Source: Falsiruegeria mediterranea M17 (lineage in GTDB: Bacteria; Pseudomonadota; Alphaproteobacteria; Rhodobacterales; Rhodobacteraceae). Taken from it: 64,000 nt of DNA. A program made the translations under genes and the position numbers. The stretch is from NCBI RefSeq assembly GCF_900302455.1, contig NZ_ONZG01000003.1:124001-188000 (forward strand). Reading direction: 5' to 3'. Under the pieces are notes generated by a model. It did no database searches and was not told the DNA's origin. It saw nothing but the letters and a program-made list of their open reading frames with translations. Shown piece after piece: positions 1 to 9,271 of this stretch (within the stretch, counting starts at the first letter, position 1; every line of letters starts with the position of its first letter).

Positions 1-130
1 CTTTGCCGGGCGTCACGCCGCCAACCATCTTGGTGCCATAAGCGATGGCCTGTTCAGAGTGGAATGTCCCCTGCGAGCCGGTCAGGCCCTGACAGATGAC
101 TTTGGTGTTTTCGTCGATGAGGACTGCCAT
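1..130 (-). CDS. sucD: Succinate-CoA ligase, alpha subunit (N-terminal fragment)
   Basis: Only the first 43 codons are in the window; the gene runs off the left edge. The N-terminus [15 protein letters not shown], followed by a [12 protein letters not shown] stretch, is the typical start of the CoA-binding Rossmann domain of the alpha subunit. With SucC it interconverts succinyl-CoA and succinate with substrate-level phosphorylation in the TCA cycle. It starts 60 bp after the sucC stop on the same strand, so the two are almost certainly co-transcribed. The catalytic His lies outside the window. Confidence 0.95.
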   Translation of the reverse strand, partial: MAVLIDENTKVICQGLTGSQGTFHSEQAIAYGTKMVGGVTPGK

Positions 131-190
131 TTGGCGTTCTCCTTAGAATACTTGCTTTGGGGAAAGGTGGGCTGGCACCCACCCCAAGGA

Positions 191-1384
191 TTAGCCTTTG
201 ACAGCTTTCACGATCTTTTCGGCGCCGTCCGACAGGTTGTCGGCTGCGATCACGTCCAGGCCAGAGGTGTTGATGATCTCTTTGCCGGCTTCCACGTTGG
301 TGCCTTCAAGGCGCACAACCAGCGGAACCTGCAGGCCGACCTCTTTCACCGCGGCGACAACGCCCTCGGCAATCACATCACAGCGCATGATGCCGCCAAA
401 GATGTTCACCAGGATGCCTTTGACGTTCGGGTCCGAGGTGATGATCTTGAACGCTTCGGTCACTTTCTCTTTGGTTGCACCGCCGCCCACGTCGAGGAAG
501 TTGGCAGGCTCGGCACCGTAGAGTTTGATGATGTCCATGGTGGCCATCGCCAGACCTGCGCCGTTCACCATGCAGCCAATTTCACCGTCCAAGGCGATGT
601 AGTTCAGGTCGTATTTCGACGCTTCCAGCTCTTTGCTGTCTTCTTCGGTCACGTCGCGCAGTTCGGCGATGTCCGAATGACGATACATGGCGTTGCCGTC
701 AAAGCTGACCTTGGCGTCCAGCACTTTCAAATCGCCATTGTCGGTCACGATCAGCGGGTTGATTTCCAGCATCTCCATGTCCTTCTCGACGAAGGCTTGG
801 TACAGCTGACCCATCAGCTTGACGCACTGCTTGACCTGCGCGCCGGTCAGACCCAGCGAGAAGGCAATGCGGCGGCCGTGGTAAGCTTGGAAACCGGTCG
901 CGGGATCAACGCTGAACGACAGGATCTTTTCAGGGGTTGCTGCGGCCACCTCTTCGATGTCCATGCCACCCTCGGTCGAGCAGACAAACGAGATGCGCGA
1001 GGTCTGGCGATCCACCAGCAGAGCCAGGTACAGCTCGGTCTCGATGCCGGAGCCGGCTTCGATGTAGATGCGGTTGACCTGCTTGCCCACCGGGCCGGTC
1101 TGATGCGTTACCAGGGTGCGGCCCAGCATCTTTTTGGCTTCTTCGGCGGCTTCTTCGACAGATTTGGTCAGGCGCACGCCGCCTTTTTCACCGGCGTCGG
1201 CCTCTTTGAAAGAACCCTTGCCGCGGCCACCTGCGTGGATCTGTGCCTTGACGACCCAAAGCGGTCCGTCCAGCTCGCCTGCTGCGGTTTTGGCGTCTTC
1301 GGCCTTCAGCACGACGCGGCCGTCCGATACAGGGGCCCCATACGTGCGAAGAAGGGCCTTGGCCTGGTATTCGTGGATGTTCAT
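191..1384 (-). CDS. sucC: Succinate-CoA ligase (ADP-forming), beta subunit
   Basis: This 397-residue protein has the usual family length. It opens with [16 protein letters not shown] and has an ATP-grasp fold: a Gly-rich nucleotide loop near residue 50 (HAGGRGKG), the LEINPLIV metal-binding strand near residue 200, and the [13 protein letters not shown] helix near residue 320. The open frame continues upstream to 1492, but those codons are not conserved and the ATG at 1384 matches the family start. The beta subunit binds ADP/ATP and the succinate end of the active site. It is first in a sucCD operon. Two TGTGATCACA palindromes lie about 115 and 135 bp upstream. Confidence 0.97.
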   Translation of the reverse strand: MNIHEYQAKALLRTYGAPVSDGRVVLKAEDAKTAAGELDGPLWVVKAQIHAGGRGKGSFKEADAGEKGGVRLTKSVEEAAEEAKKMLGRTLVTHQTGPVGKQVNRIYIEAGSGIETELYLALLVDRQTSRISFVCSTEGGMDIEEVAAATPEKILSFSVDPATGFQAYHGRRIAFSLGLTGAQVKQCVKLMGQLYQAFVEKDMEMLEINPLIVTDNGDLKVLDAKVSFDGNAMYRHSDIAELRDVTEEDSKELEASKYDLNYIALDGEIGCMVNGAGLAMATMDIIKLYGAEPANFLDVGGGATKEKVTEAFKIITSDPNVKGILVNIFGGIMRCDVIAEGVVAAVKEVGLQVPLVVRLEGTNVEAGKEIINTSGLDVIAADNLSDGAEKIVKAVKG

Positions 1385-1493
1385 TTGAAACTGTCCCGTC
1401 TGACTACGATTGACACGATATAGGCGTGTGTATGCCCTTTGGTTAAAGGGTTTTTTGACAAGGCACAGGAAATTGATGAAGATTTTCAGCATT

Positions 1494-1524
1494 TGTGATC
1501 ACACCCCAGATGAGTGTGATCACA
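1494..1524. promoter_or_regulatory. Paired TGTGATCACA operator upstream of sucC
   Basis: Two perfect 10-bp palindromes, TGTGATCACA, sit at about 1494-1503 and 1515-1524. Their centres are 21 bp apart, two helical turns. The same pair with the same spacing lies upstream of sdhC, at nearly the same distance from the start codon. That is good evidence for an operator of a dimeric regulator acting on TCA-cycle operons. The GATC-centred palindrome would suit a GntR-type protein, but the regulator is inferred. Within 1385-1713 (329 bp) the only other items are a small CCCTTT/AAAGGG dyad near 1434 and a tRNA-like TTCGAATCC near 1558 that I do not believe. Confidence 0.7.
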
Positions 1525-1713
1525 ACACTGCGAATCGCTGTGTCTTTCCGTGTCAGGGTTCGAATCCGACCAGTTAACATTCGGTTTCGACAGTGCCGAT
1601 AAGGTCACAGCGCCACTGAAGCACCAGAGCCCCATTGCCGAGCGCTTGATCCTGAATCGAGCCATAGTTAACCTTCGATTAAGGATTTTCAGTCACGTGC
1701 GCGGAGTTTTCGG

Positions 1714-2850
1714 GTGTTTTTCAAATCCCCCCCAAAAGACAAGGCAAGCTGGGGTGTGGTCTGCACGTGCGCCGAACCGACGCCGTTGATGGTGGCCTTT
1801 GTCGCGCACCACCTCGAGATGGGCGCACACCGGGTTTATCTTTTTCTGGATCAGCCGAACCCTGAGCTGTGCGACATCCTGGCCGACGTTCGCAAATGCG
1901 AGATCATCGTTTGTGATGCAGCCTATTGGCTAAAGGCCGTTGGCACCGACCGACCGGTGAGTACTGAAAAACGCCAGATCCAAAACGCATTCAACGCTTA
2001 TGGGCGGGCCGAGGTCGACTGGTTGGCACATGTGGACGCCGACGAGTTTCTGCACAGCGACGTTGATTTGGCTCGATACCTTGGCGCCGTACCCGACGGG
2101 GTGGATTATGTCGCCGTGCCCAACGTCGAACGCGTCTTCGATAGCACGGTTGCTCAGCGGCACTTGTTTGATGGCGTCATGCGCCGTCCCTTGCCCCGTG
2201 GCTGGATCAAGCAGGAACTGATTTTTAAGGAAGATGTCACACCTTACCTGAGCCGCGGATTGCCCGCACACGGGTCTGGAAAATCCATTATGCGCACCGG
2301 AGTGGGGTTGTTGCCCGGTATCCATTCGCCGCGTTCATCAAGCAGCATGGAGCGGCGTGCGACAGCCATCGACGGGGTCGGCGTAAGTGTTTTTCACTAC
2401 GACGGTCTGACAGGGTTGCATTGGGTCATGAAGCTGCGGCGTCTGTATTTCAACCAGAACCAGAAGGTCAGCAAACACGGTCTGTTTGGCACGCCACGAG
2501 GCGAACAGCTGCACTATGTGGTCGAGAACGAAGGTGAATTCGACGCCCTGTTTACGCTGCACCAGATGCTCAAGACCCTGCACCCCAATGATATCGAGCG
2601 TCTTGATATGCTTGGCCTGATCTGCCGCGGACAGATCGACCCGTTGGGCGCGATTGAACGACTGGGGCTAAGCGAGAAAGTCGACATGTCATTGTCTGCA
2701 TTCGACGGGTACTTGGGGAACTGGCAAGAAGATCTGCCGGATCAGCGCAAACGGTGGTATCGCCTGAGCCGCAGGTCGGCAAGAACCGCCGCAGTGGCCA
2801 CGCCAGATGGGGCGGTTCCCGAGACCTCCAAAAGCCTGGCGGAAACATGA
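1714..2850 (+). CDS. Glycosyltransferase family 2-like protein (Glyco_tranf_2_4 type)
   Basis: A 378-residue cytosolic-looking protein. Strand 1 with WGVVCTCAEP begins near residue 12, then comes the helix LMVAFVAHHLEMGAHRVYLFLDQPN, and a metal/nucleotide-sugar DxD motif is in LAHVDADEFLH near residue 107. This pattern fits the family-2 glycosyltransferases found next to surface polysaccharide genes in Rhodobacterales. The start is GTG at 1714; the next ATG near 1789 would remove the first beta strand. It lies on the plus strand between mdh and sucC and has no other sugar gene beside it, so donor and acceptor are unknown. Confidence 0.75.
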   Translation: MFFKSPPKDKASWGVVCTCAEPTPLMVAFVAHHLEMGAHRVYLFLDQPNPELCDILADVRKCEIIVCDAAYWLKAVGTDRPVSTEKRQIQNAFNAYGRAEVDWLAHVDADEFLHSDVDLARYLGAVPDGVDYVAVPNVERVFDSTVAQRHLFDGVMRRPLPRGWIKQELIFKEDVTPYLSRGLPAHGSGKSIMRTGVGLLPGIHSPRSSSSMERRATAIDGVGVSVFHYDGLTGLHWVMKLRRLYFNQNQKVSKHGLFGTPRGEQLHYVVENEGEFDALFTLHQMLKTLHPNDIERLDMLGLICRGQIDPLGAIERLGLSEKVDMSLSAFDGYLGNWQEDLPDQRKRWYRLSRRSARTAAVATPDGAVPETSKSLAET

Positions 2851-2853
2851 GAA

Positions 2854-2878
2854 AGGCCGGGTGAATCTCACCCGGCCT
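2854..2878. terminator. Bidirectional terminator hairpin between convergent genes
   Basis: AGGCCGGGTGA and TCACCCGGCCT form a perfect 11-bp stem with a 3-nt loop, placed just after the glycosyltransferase stop and before the convergent mdh stop. The U tracts are short, so strength is uncertain. Confidence 0.75.
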
Positions 2879-2903
2879 CTTGGATTTCGCGATGCTTTGC
2901 CGA

Positions 2904-3911
<1,008 letters not shown>

Positions 3912-4026
3912 CTAATGCGTCATCGCGCAAGGGTTCTGCGGCGCGGCATGCTATCGCATACAGGCTGTTGCACCCGGTCTGAGTGCGCTAACGTTCAATG
4001 GAATAAGGGTGATCGGGGCCGCAGGA

Positions 4027-4782
4027 ATGTTGGAATTCAATTTGTTGTTTTTCGCAGTCGCGATCCCGGCAACGGTGTTTGCAGGCATTTCCAAGGGCGG
4101 CTTTGGCTCGGGCGTTGCCTTTGCATCGTCCTCGATTCTGGCTCTTATCCTGACACCGACCCAAGCGCTTGCGCTGATGCTGCCGCTTTTGATGTTGATT
4201 GATGTGGCCACGCTGCGTCCCTATTGGCGACGGTGGAGCTGGCCGGACGCCCGTGTGCTGATCCTTGGTGGCGTGCCTGGGGTGTTGCTGGGAATCTGGC
4301 TGTTTCAGGTCACAAATGACGATGTGCTGCGTTTGTTGATCGGGGGTATCTCGCTGGCCTTTGTGGTCTGGCAGGTGATGCGGCGTCAGGGCTGGTTGCC
4401 CGAGGCCCAAGGCCGCTTGGCTGCCTCATCCGGAGTTTTGGCCGGGCTCGTGGCGGGGTTCACCAGCTTTGTCAGTCACGCGGGCGGCCCACCGGCGGCC
4501 GTCTATCTCCTGTCACAACGCCTGACCAAGACACAGTTTCAGGCCACCACCGTCCTGCTGTTCTGGGTCATCAACATCGCCAAGTTCATCCCCTATGCTT
4601 GGCTTGGTCTCTTCACCCTCCAAACCACGCTGGCCAACCTTATGCTCGCCCCCTTTGCGCTGTTGGGGGCCTGGCTGGGCGTCAAAGCGCACCATTTGAT
4701 CTCGGATCGGTTGTTCTTTGGGCTTACCTATGTCCTGCTAACGGTTACAGGATGCAAACTGATCTGGGATGCCCTTACATGA
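4027..4782 (+). CDS. TauE/SafE-family membrane exporter
   Basis: A hydrophobic protein of about 251 residues with eight or so predicted membrane segments. The N-terminal half has the family signature AGISKGGFGSGVAFASS, and the second repeat carries AGFTSFVSHAGGPPAAVYLL. Both correspond to the duplicated motif of the sulfite/sulfoacetate exporter family. The substrate cannot be read from the sequence. I chose the ATG at 4027; a GTG at 4009 would add six residues. The stop overlaps the next start as ATGA, so it is translationally coupled to the GNAT gene. A second member of the family is at 30961-31884. Confidence 0.85.
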   Translation: MLEFNLLFFAVAIPATVFAGISKGGFGSGVAFASSSILALILTPTQALALMLPLLMLIDVATLRPYWRRWSWPDARVLILGGVPGVLLGIWLFQVTNDDVLRLLIGGISLAFVVWQVMRRQGWLPEAQGRLAASSGVLAGLVAGFTSFVSHAGGPPAAVYLLSQRLTKTQFQATTVLLFWVINIAKFIPYAWLGLFTLQTTLANLMLAPFALLGAWLGVKAHHLISDRLFFGLTYVLLTVTGCKLIWDALT

Positions 4783-5237
4783 TCCTACGCGCCGCGACCT
4801 CATCGGATTTTCAGGCATTGCATGCACTCTACAAAGAGTTGGTTGGGACGATCGAGGTGCTGGATGGAGACATCGGCCGTGACCGACTAAACGAAGTTCT
4901 GTCCCATCCCGGGACGCAAGTTGTTGTGGCTGAATCTGAAGGCGTGCCGGTTTCAATGGTCACTCTGCATGTCTTGCCGAACATGACCTTTGGTGGGCGA
5001 CCATACGCGCTGATCGAAAATGTCGTGACCCTGAAATCGCATCAAGGGCTGGGCATCGGGCGTCAGGTTATGGAGTATGCTGCGGAACAGGCATGGTCGG
5101 CAGGGTGCTACAAGATCATGCTGTTGACCGGCACATCTTTTGGTGTGCGGGGGTTCTATGAAAAACTCGGTTATGACCCCGAGAGCAAACAGGCCATGAT
5201 TCTACGACGTGCTCCGCAACGTCGGCCTCAGGTTTGA
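4779..5237 (+). CDS. GNAT-family N-acetyltransferase
   Basis: This 152-residue protein has a full GNAT fold, starting MILRAATSSDFQALHALY. The acetyl-CoA pyrophosphate loop is in the segment SHQGLGIGRQVMEYA near residue 90, and the C-terminal GVRGFYEKLGYDPES completes the motif. The acceptor is unknown. The open frame extends upstream inside the tauE gene, but ATG 4779 overlaps its stop codon (ATGA) and begins exactly at the conserved first strand. It is followed by a strong hairpin at 5282-5318. Confidence 0.85.
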   Translation: MILRAATSSDFQALHALYKELVGTIEVLDGDIGRDRLNEVLSHPGTQVVVAESEGVPVSMVTLHVLPNMTFGGRPYALIENVVTLKSHQGLGIGRQVMEYAAEQAWSAGCYKIMLLTGTSFGVRGFYEKLGYDPESKQAMILRRAPQRRPQV

Positions 5238-5281
5238 TTCCTCACCATAAGGTGGGTGGACCACTTCAAACGACAAATAAA

Positions 5282-5318
5282 GGCCGCTTGCTCTTTGAGG
5301 GAAAGAGAGCAAGCGGCC
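5282..5318. terminator. Bidirectional terminator between GNAT and the secreted small protein
   Basis: GGCCGCTTGCTCT and AGAGCAAGCGGCC form a perfect 13-bp stem with an 11-nt loop between two convergent genes. An AAATAAA stretch precedes it, giving a U tract for the minus-strand transcript. Confidence 0.8.
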
Positions 5319-5344
5319 CTTGGCCTGATCCTGCTCGAGAGGTG

Positions 5345-5659
5345 TCAGGCGTCGTTGCCTTTGGCGGGCAGGGCCTCGGCCAGGGTTTCGAACGACTGCC
5401 CCGATGCGACCAGACAGGTCAGCCCGTTTGGCATAGTCACCGTGATCGTCCAGCTGCCGGTGTCGTGCGAGGCGAACACCTCGACCACAGACCCTTGCGC
5501 GGCCAATCCAATGCTTTGGCGGGTTTCGCCGTATTTCTCGGCCAGTCGTTCCAGAACCGCCGGACGTGGTGCACAGTTCTGCCCTTGGGCGCTGACGGTT
5601 TGGGCGGCCAGAACCATCACACCCAATCCCATCGTGAGTTTGAACATTTGCTTCATCAT
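5345..5659 (-). CDS. Small secreted hypothetical protein
   Basis: A 104-residue protein with a clear signal peptide (MMKQMFKLTMGLGVMVLAAQTVSA, then QGQN). The mature part begins near residue 25 and has two cysteines, one in QNCAPRP and one in GLTCLVAS, which could form a periplasmic disulfide. The segment ERLAEKYGETRQSIGLAA and a beta-rich EVFASHDTGSWTITVTMPNG follow. I do not recognise a named domain. The frame opens further upstream, but the ATG at the signal peptide is the sensible start. It is convergent with the GNAT gene and diverges from mcl2. Confidence 0.7.
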   Translation of the reverse strand: MMKQMFKLTMGLGVMVLAAQTVSAQGQNCAPRPAVLERLAEKYGETRQSIGLAAQGSVVEVFASHDTGSWTITVTMPNGLTCLVASGQSFETLAEALPAKGNDA

Positions 5660-5975
5660 GGCATTTCCCCTTTGCTGCGAAGTTGACCTTCTCCCGTCGG
5701 TGCCGCCGCAAAGCGGCCTTGATTTGACGAGTGTCGGAGGGGGCGCTCTTGTCGTCAGGTGCTCTGATCTGGTGGCGTTTCGTCTCCGATCCAATGCAGG
5801 AAATCCTGCGACAACTGTGCTGAAAACAAGTTAACGGACCGTTCGCACCGGGTGTTCCCGCGGTATACGGACGCATACGCTGCGTGATTATGCTGCATCG
5901 CGGCGATTCCCTCTTGAACTTTCCGGCCAAAAATGCCCCTTTCCGCGCAACATTATTTCGCATGAGGTTTCCCCC
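5660..5975. other. Intergenic region between divergent genes
   Basis: 316 bp separate the secreted small protein (minus) from mcl2 (plus). It must hold promoters for both. I can see no convincing -35/-10 pair, no TGTGATCACA palindrome and no hairpin. A weak TTGAAC is near 5912. The sequence just before mcl2 (ATGAGGTTTCCCCC) contains a possible ribosome-binding AGG. Confidence 0.4.
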
Positions 5976-6830
5976 ATGGACGCACGCCAACGCCCTTACC
6001 GCTCGGTCCTTTACATTCCCGGCTCGAAAGAGCGCGCTTTGGAAAAGGCCAAAACCCTGCCTGTGGACGCGATTATCTTCGACCTCGAAGACGCCGTGTC
6101 GGTCGATGAAAAAGAAAATGCCCGCGAAACGCTCAAGGCAGCTCTGGCCGCAGGCGGCTATGGCGACCGGGTCAAGATCGTGCGCATCAACGGTTTCGAC
6201 ACGCCTTGGGGCCGCGACGATGCGGCTGCCGTGGCAGACATGGACGCCGATGTGGTTCTGCTGCCCAAGGTCGGCTCGACCGATGATCTGGATGCATTGG
6301 CCGCTGTTACCGGCGATCTGCCGATCTGGGCGATGATGGAAACCCCGCGCGGCATGCTGAACGCGCCGTTGATTGCGGCCCACCCGCGGATGCAGGGCTT
6401 TGTCATGGGCACCAACGATCTGGCGAAAGAGCTGCAAACCCGTTTCCGCCTCGATCGCCTGCCATTGCAGACCTCGCTGGGTCTATGCCTGCTGGCAGCC
6501 AAAGCCGAAGGGCTGATCATCGTCGATGGCGTCTACAACGCGTTCAAGGACGACGAGGGCCTGCGTGCGGAATGCGAACAGGGCCGCGACATGGGCTTTG
6601 ACGGTAAAACCCTGATCCACCCGGCCCAGGTCGATGTCACCAACGAAGCCTTCGCGCCCTCTGAAGCAGAAATCGACCTGGCCCGCCGCCAGATTATCGC
6701 GTTCGAGGAAACCGAAGCCGCAGGTCAGGGCGTCGCCGTGGTCGACGGCAAGATCGTGGAAAACCTGCACGTTGCCACTGCCCGGGAAATTCTGGCAAAA
6801 GCAGAGGCAATCGCAGCCCTGGCATCCTGA
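5976..6830 (+). CDS. mcl2: (3S)-malyl-CoA thioesterase (HpcH/HpaI aldolase family)
   Basis: A 284-residue CitE/HpcH-type protein that closely resembles, from memory, Rhodobacter sphaeroides Mcl2. Matching stretches include YRSVLYIPGSKERALEKA, DAIIFDLEDAV (metal-ligand region), LPIWAMMETPRGMLNA, GTNDLAKELQ and DGVYNAFKDDEGLRAEC. The enzyme hydrolyses (3S)-malyl-CoA to malate and CoA, the exit step of the EMC pathway after malyl-CoA forms from acetyl-CoA and glyoxylate. It is shorter than the malyl-CoA lyase Mcl1 (about 318 residues) and has the SKERALEK start, which favours Mcl2. It heads an operon that also contains the EMC hydratase mch. Confidence 0.88.
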   Translation: MDARQRPYRSVLYIPGSKERALEKAKTLPVDAIIFDLEDAVSVDEKENARETLKAALAAGGYGDRVKIVRINGFDTPWGRDDAAAVADMDADVVLLPKVGSTDDLDALAAVTGDLPIWAMMETPRGMLNAPLIAAHPRMQGFVMGTNDLAKELQTRFRLDRLPLQTSLGLCLLAAKAEGLIIVDGVYNAFKDDEGLRAECEQGRDMGFDGKTLIHPAQVDVTNEAFAPSEAEIDLARRQIIAFEETEAAGQGVAVVDGKIVENLHVATAREILAKAEAIAALAS

Positions 6831-6861
6831 CAGGGCGCACCAGCTAGCGGGAGAGCGAGCA

Positions 6862-7416
6862 ATGGGTTTCGGATTGTTGATTTTGGGTGTAGCCCTTTGG
6901 TGGGCGCCACATCTGTTTAAGCGGGTCATGCCCGCACAGCGCGCGGCCATGGGCAATGCGGGCCGTGGTGTTGTGGCGCTGGCACTGGTCGTCTCTATCG
7001 TGCTGATGGTGATTGGCTACCGCGCCACTGACTTCATCTATGTTTGGGCTCCGCCCAGCTTTATGGTGCACATCAACAATCTGCTGGTGCTGATCGCCAT
7101 CTGGATGATGAGCCCCGCCGGCCAAAAGGGTCTGCTCCTCAACAAGGTCCGCCACCCGATGCTGGCTGGCTTCAAGGCCTGGGCGCTCGCACATCTTCTG
7201 GTCAACGGCGATCTGGCCTCCATCGTGCTCTTTGGTGGCTTGCTTGCTTGGGCTGTCGTCGAGGTCATCGTGATCAACAAATCCGAGCCCGACTGGACCC
7301 CCGGCGAACCCGGCACACTGGCCAAGGACGCCATGTTTTTTGTCGCCTCTATCGTGCTGCTGGCCATCATCGGCTATATCCACGGGCTGCTCGGCCCCTC
7401 CCCATTCCCCGGCTAA
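6862..7416 (+). CDS. NnrU-family membrane protein
   Basis: This 184-residue integral membrane protein has about five or six hydrophobic segments, beginning MGFGLLILGVALWWAPHLFKR. The family landmarks NKVRHPMLAGFKAWALAHLLVNGD (middle) and FGGLLAWAVVEV follow. NnrU was named from nitrite/nitric oxide reductase clusters, but many homologues, like this one, are not near denitrification genes and their role is unclear. The start is ATG 6862, preceded by GGGAGAGCGAG. It sits 31 bp after mcl2 and 12 bp before the DUF1737 gene, in the same operon. Confidence 0.85.
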   Translation: MGFGLLILGVALWWAPHLFKRVMPAQRAAMGNAGRGVVALALVVSIVLMVIGYRATDFIYVWAPPSFMVHINNLLVLIAIWMMSPAGQKGLLLNKVRHPMLAGFKAWALAHLLVNGDLASIVLFGGLLAWAVVEVIVINKSEPDWTPGEPGTLAKDAMFFVASIVLLAIIGYIHGLLGPSPFPG

Positions 7417-7428
7417 GGAGCTGAACCC

Positions 7429-7635
7429 ATGGCCAAACTCTATCGCCTCCTGACCGAGGAGGACACATCCGCCTTCTGCCACAAGGTCAGCGAGGCGCTT
7501 TCCAAAGGGTGGGAGCTTTACGGCGATCCCACCTACGCTTTTGACCAGGCAAACAACGTCATGCGCTGCGGTCAGGCCGTCACCAAAGAGGTCGACGCCG
7601 AGTATGCGCCCGAGATGAAACTAGGACAGCAATGA
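7429..7635 (+). CDS. DUF1737 domain protein
   Basis: A 68-residue protein, MAKLYRLLTEEDTSAFCHKVSEALSK followed by GWELYGDPTYAFDQANN, that spans a DUF1737 domain almost completely. The family's core is the LxxxVxxxLxxGWELYGxP pattern. Its function is not known. The stop overlaps the mch start as ATGA, so it is coupled to an EMC pathway gene. A link to that pathway is suggested only by position. Confidence 0.85.
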   Translation: MAKLYRLLTEEDTSAFCHKVSEALSKGWELYGDPTYAFDQANNVMRCGQAVTKEVDAEYAPEMKLGQQ

Positions 7636-8663
7636 TGGCAAAAACCAACCCCGGCCGCTTTTTTGAAGACTATTCTGTTGGTCAGATCCTGACCCACGCG
7701 GTGCCGCGCACCGTCTCGGGCGGCGAACGCGCGCTCTATCACGCGCTCTATCCGGCGCGCCACGCGCTTTATTCCTCGGATGCCTTTGCCCAGGCCAGCG
7801 GTCTGCCCGCCAGTCCCATCGACGATCTGGCTGCGTTCCACGTCGTTTTCGGCAAAACTGTGCCTGATGTCTCGCTGAACGCTGTTGCCAACCTGGGTTA
7901 TGCCGAGGGTCGTTGGCTGCTGCCGGTCTATCCCGGCGATACGCTGCGCTCGGAATCCGAGGTTATCGGGCTCAAACAGAATTCCAACGGCAAGACCGGT
8001 GTTGTCTATGTCCGCACCTGTGGCCTGAACCAGCGCGACGAGGTCGTGATGGAATACGTCCGCTGGGTGATGGTGCGCAAAAACGACCTCGACGCGCCCG
8101 CGCCGGAAACGGTTGTGCCGGACTTGAACAAGGTCGTCCCTGCCGACCAGCTTGTGATCCCGACAGGTCTGGACTTCACCAACTACAACTTCGATCTGGC
8201 CGGTGAACCCCACCGCTGGGGCGACTACGAAGTTGGCGAAACCATCGACCATGTTGACGGCGTCACCATCGAAGAAGCCGAACACATGATCGCCACGCGC
8301 CTGTGGCAGAACACCGCCAAGGTGCATTTCGACCTGACTTTCCGACCCGATGGGCGGTTGATCTACGGCGGGCATGTGATCTCGATGGCGCGCGCACTGT
8401 CGTTCAACGGTCTCGCCAACGCGCAGATGATCGTGGGCCTCAACGGCGGTGCGCACGCCAACCCCTGTTTTGCAGGCACCACCGTCAAAGCCTGGACCGA
8501 GGTGTTGGACAAGGCCGACACCCCCGCGCCCGGCGTCGGCGCTATCCGCCTGCGACTGGTGGCGACCAAAGGCGGCGAGCCGTTTGAGTTGAAGGATGAG
8601 AACGGCAAATACAAGCCAGACGTCCTGCTTGACCTCGACTATTGGGCGCTGATGCCACAATGA
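7632..8663 (+). CDS. mch: Mesaconyl-CoA hydratase (MaoC-type), EMC pathway
   Basis: A 343-residue double-hotdog MaoC-family protein. Landmarks are GRFFEDYSVGQILTHAVPRTVSGGE at the N-terminus, the SSDAFAQASGLPASPIDDLAAFHVVFG segment, a second hotdog after about residue 185 (FDLAGEPHRWGDYEVGETIDH), and GGHVISMARALSFNGLANA. Length and motifs match the EMC hydratase that interconverts mesaconyl-C1-CoA and beta-methylmalyl-CoA. That substrate is cleaved by malyl/methylmalyl-CoA lyase to glyoxylate and propionyl-CoA. The gene overlaps DUF1737 upstream and the phosphatase downstream by 4 bp each. ATGATG gives two possible starts; I used the first. Confidence 0.88.
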   Translation: MMAKTNPGRFFEDYSVGQILTHAVPRTVSGGERALYHALYPARHALYSSDAFAQASGLPASPIDDLAAFHVVFGKTVPDVSLNAVANLGYAEGRWLLPVYPGDTLRSESEVIGLKQNSNGKTGVVYVRTCGLNQRDEVVMEYVRWVMVRKNDLDAPAPETVVPDLNKVVPADQLVIPTGLDFTNYNFDLAGEPHRWGDYEVGETIDHVDGVTIEEAEHMIATRLWQNTAKVHFDLTFRPDGRLIYGGHVISMARALSFNGLANAQMIVGLNGGAHANPCFAGTTVKAWTEVLDKADTPAPGVGAIRLRLVATKGGEPFELKDENGKYKPDVLLDLDYWALMPQ

Positions 8664-9247
8664 CCCATACTGGCCGGATCGCGATCTACCTCACCCATCC
8701 CGAGGTCATGATTGATCCGGCCATCCCTGTGCCAGATTGGGGGCTGTCCCCTATTGGCGCAGAACGAACTTCGGTCGTTGCGGCTCGACAGCCTCAATTT
8801 CCAGTCAGGGTCATCTCCAGTGCCGAACGCAAGGCGCTGGAAACAGCATGGCCCTTGGCTGCACGTTTCGGCACGCCAATCTCTGTTCGCCCGGGCATGC
8901 ATGAAAACGACCGCTCTGCCACTGGCTACTTAGAAGCGCAGGAATTCGAGGCCACGGCAGACGCCTTTTTTGCGACACCACATCAATCCGTCCGGGGCTG
9001 GGAGCGCGCTATTGACGCCCAATCTCGCATCGCGGACGAGGTTCGCCGCGCGGTGAACAGCCATCTGGACGACCGGATCATCTTTTGCGGACACGGCGGC
9101 GTCGGAACGTTGCTCTATTGCGATCTGGCGGGTAGACCCATCGACCGCACCTGGGACCAACCCGGTGGCGGGCAATGGTTCGCCTTCGATCCTGATAACT
9201 GGACCGCGCTCAGCCACTGGGCGCCCATGGAAACCCTGTCATTCTGA
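8660..9247 (+). CDS. Histidine phosphatase-superfamily protein with altered RHG motif
   Basis: A 195-residue phosphoglycerate-mutase-like protein. The second-half motifs are intact: SSAERKALETAWPLA (the second Arg is replaced by Glu-Arg) near residue 55 and FCGHGGVGTLL near residue 142. The first motif, normally RHG, is YLTHPEV with Thr12-His13-Pro14, so the nucleophile His is kept but the phosphate-binding Arg is lost. It may be inactive or have a changed substrate. The start ATG 8660 overlaps the mch stop; two or three extra codons upstream belong to mch. It is the last gene of the mcl2 operon. Confidence 0.75.
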   Translation: MTHTGRIAIYLTHPEVMIDPAIPVPDWGLSPIGAERTSVVAARQPQFPVRVISSAERKALETAWPLAARFGTPISVRPGMHENDRSATGYLEAQEFEATADAFFATPHQSVRGWERAIDAQSRIADEVRRAVNSHLDDRIIFCGHGGVGTLLYCDLAGRPIDRTWDQPGGGQWFAFDPDNWTALSHWAPMETLSF

Positions 9248-9271
9248 TGTGCCTGTGATAGCGTCCGCCCT

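Noticed and set aside
59-1423. 454-codon open frame opposite sucC
   Set aside because: Antisense shadow; sucC on the minus strand is full length and clear.
1434-1449. CCCTTTGGTTAAAGGG followed by a T run on the plus strand
   Set aside because: It lies in the sucC leader, the stem is only 6 bp and no plus-strand gene ends there.
1541-1580. TTCGAATCC stretch resembling a tRNA T-arm
   Set aside because: No acceptor stem, anticodon arm or CCA could be found around it; the arm itself pairs poorly.
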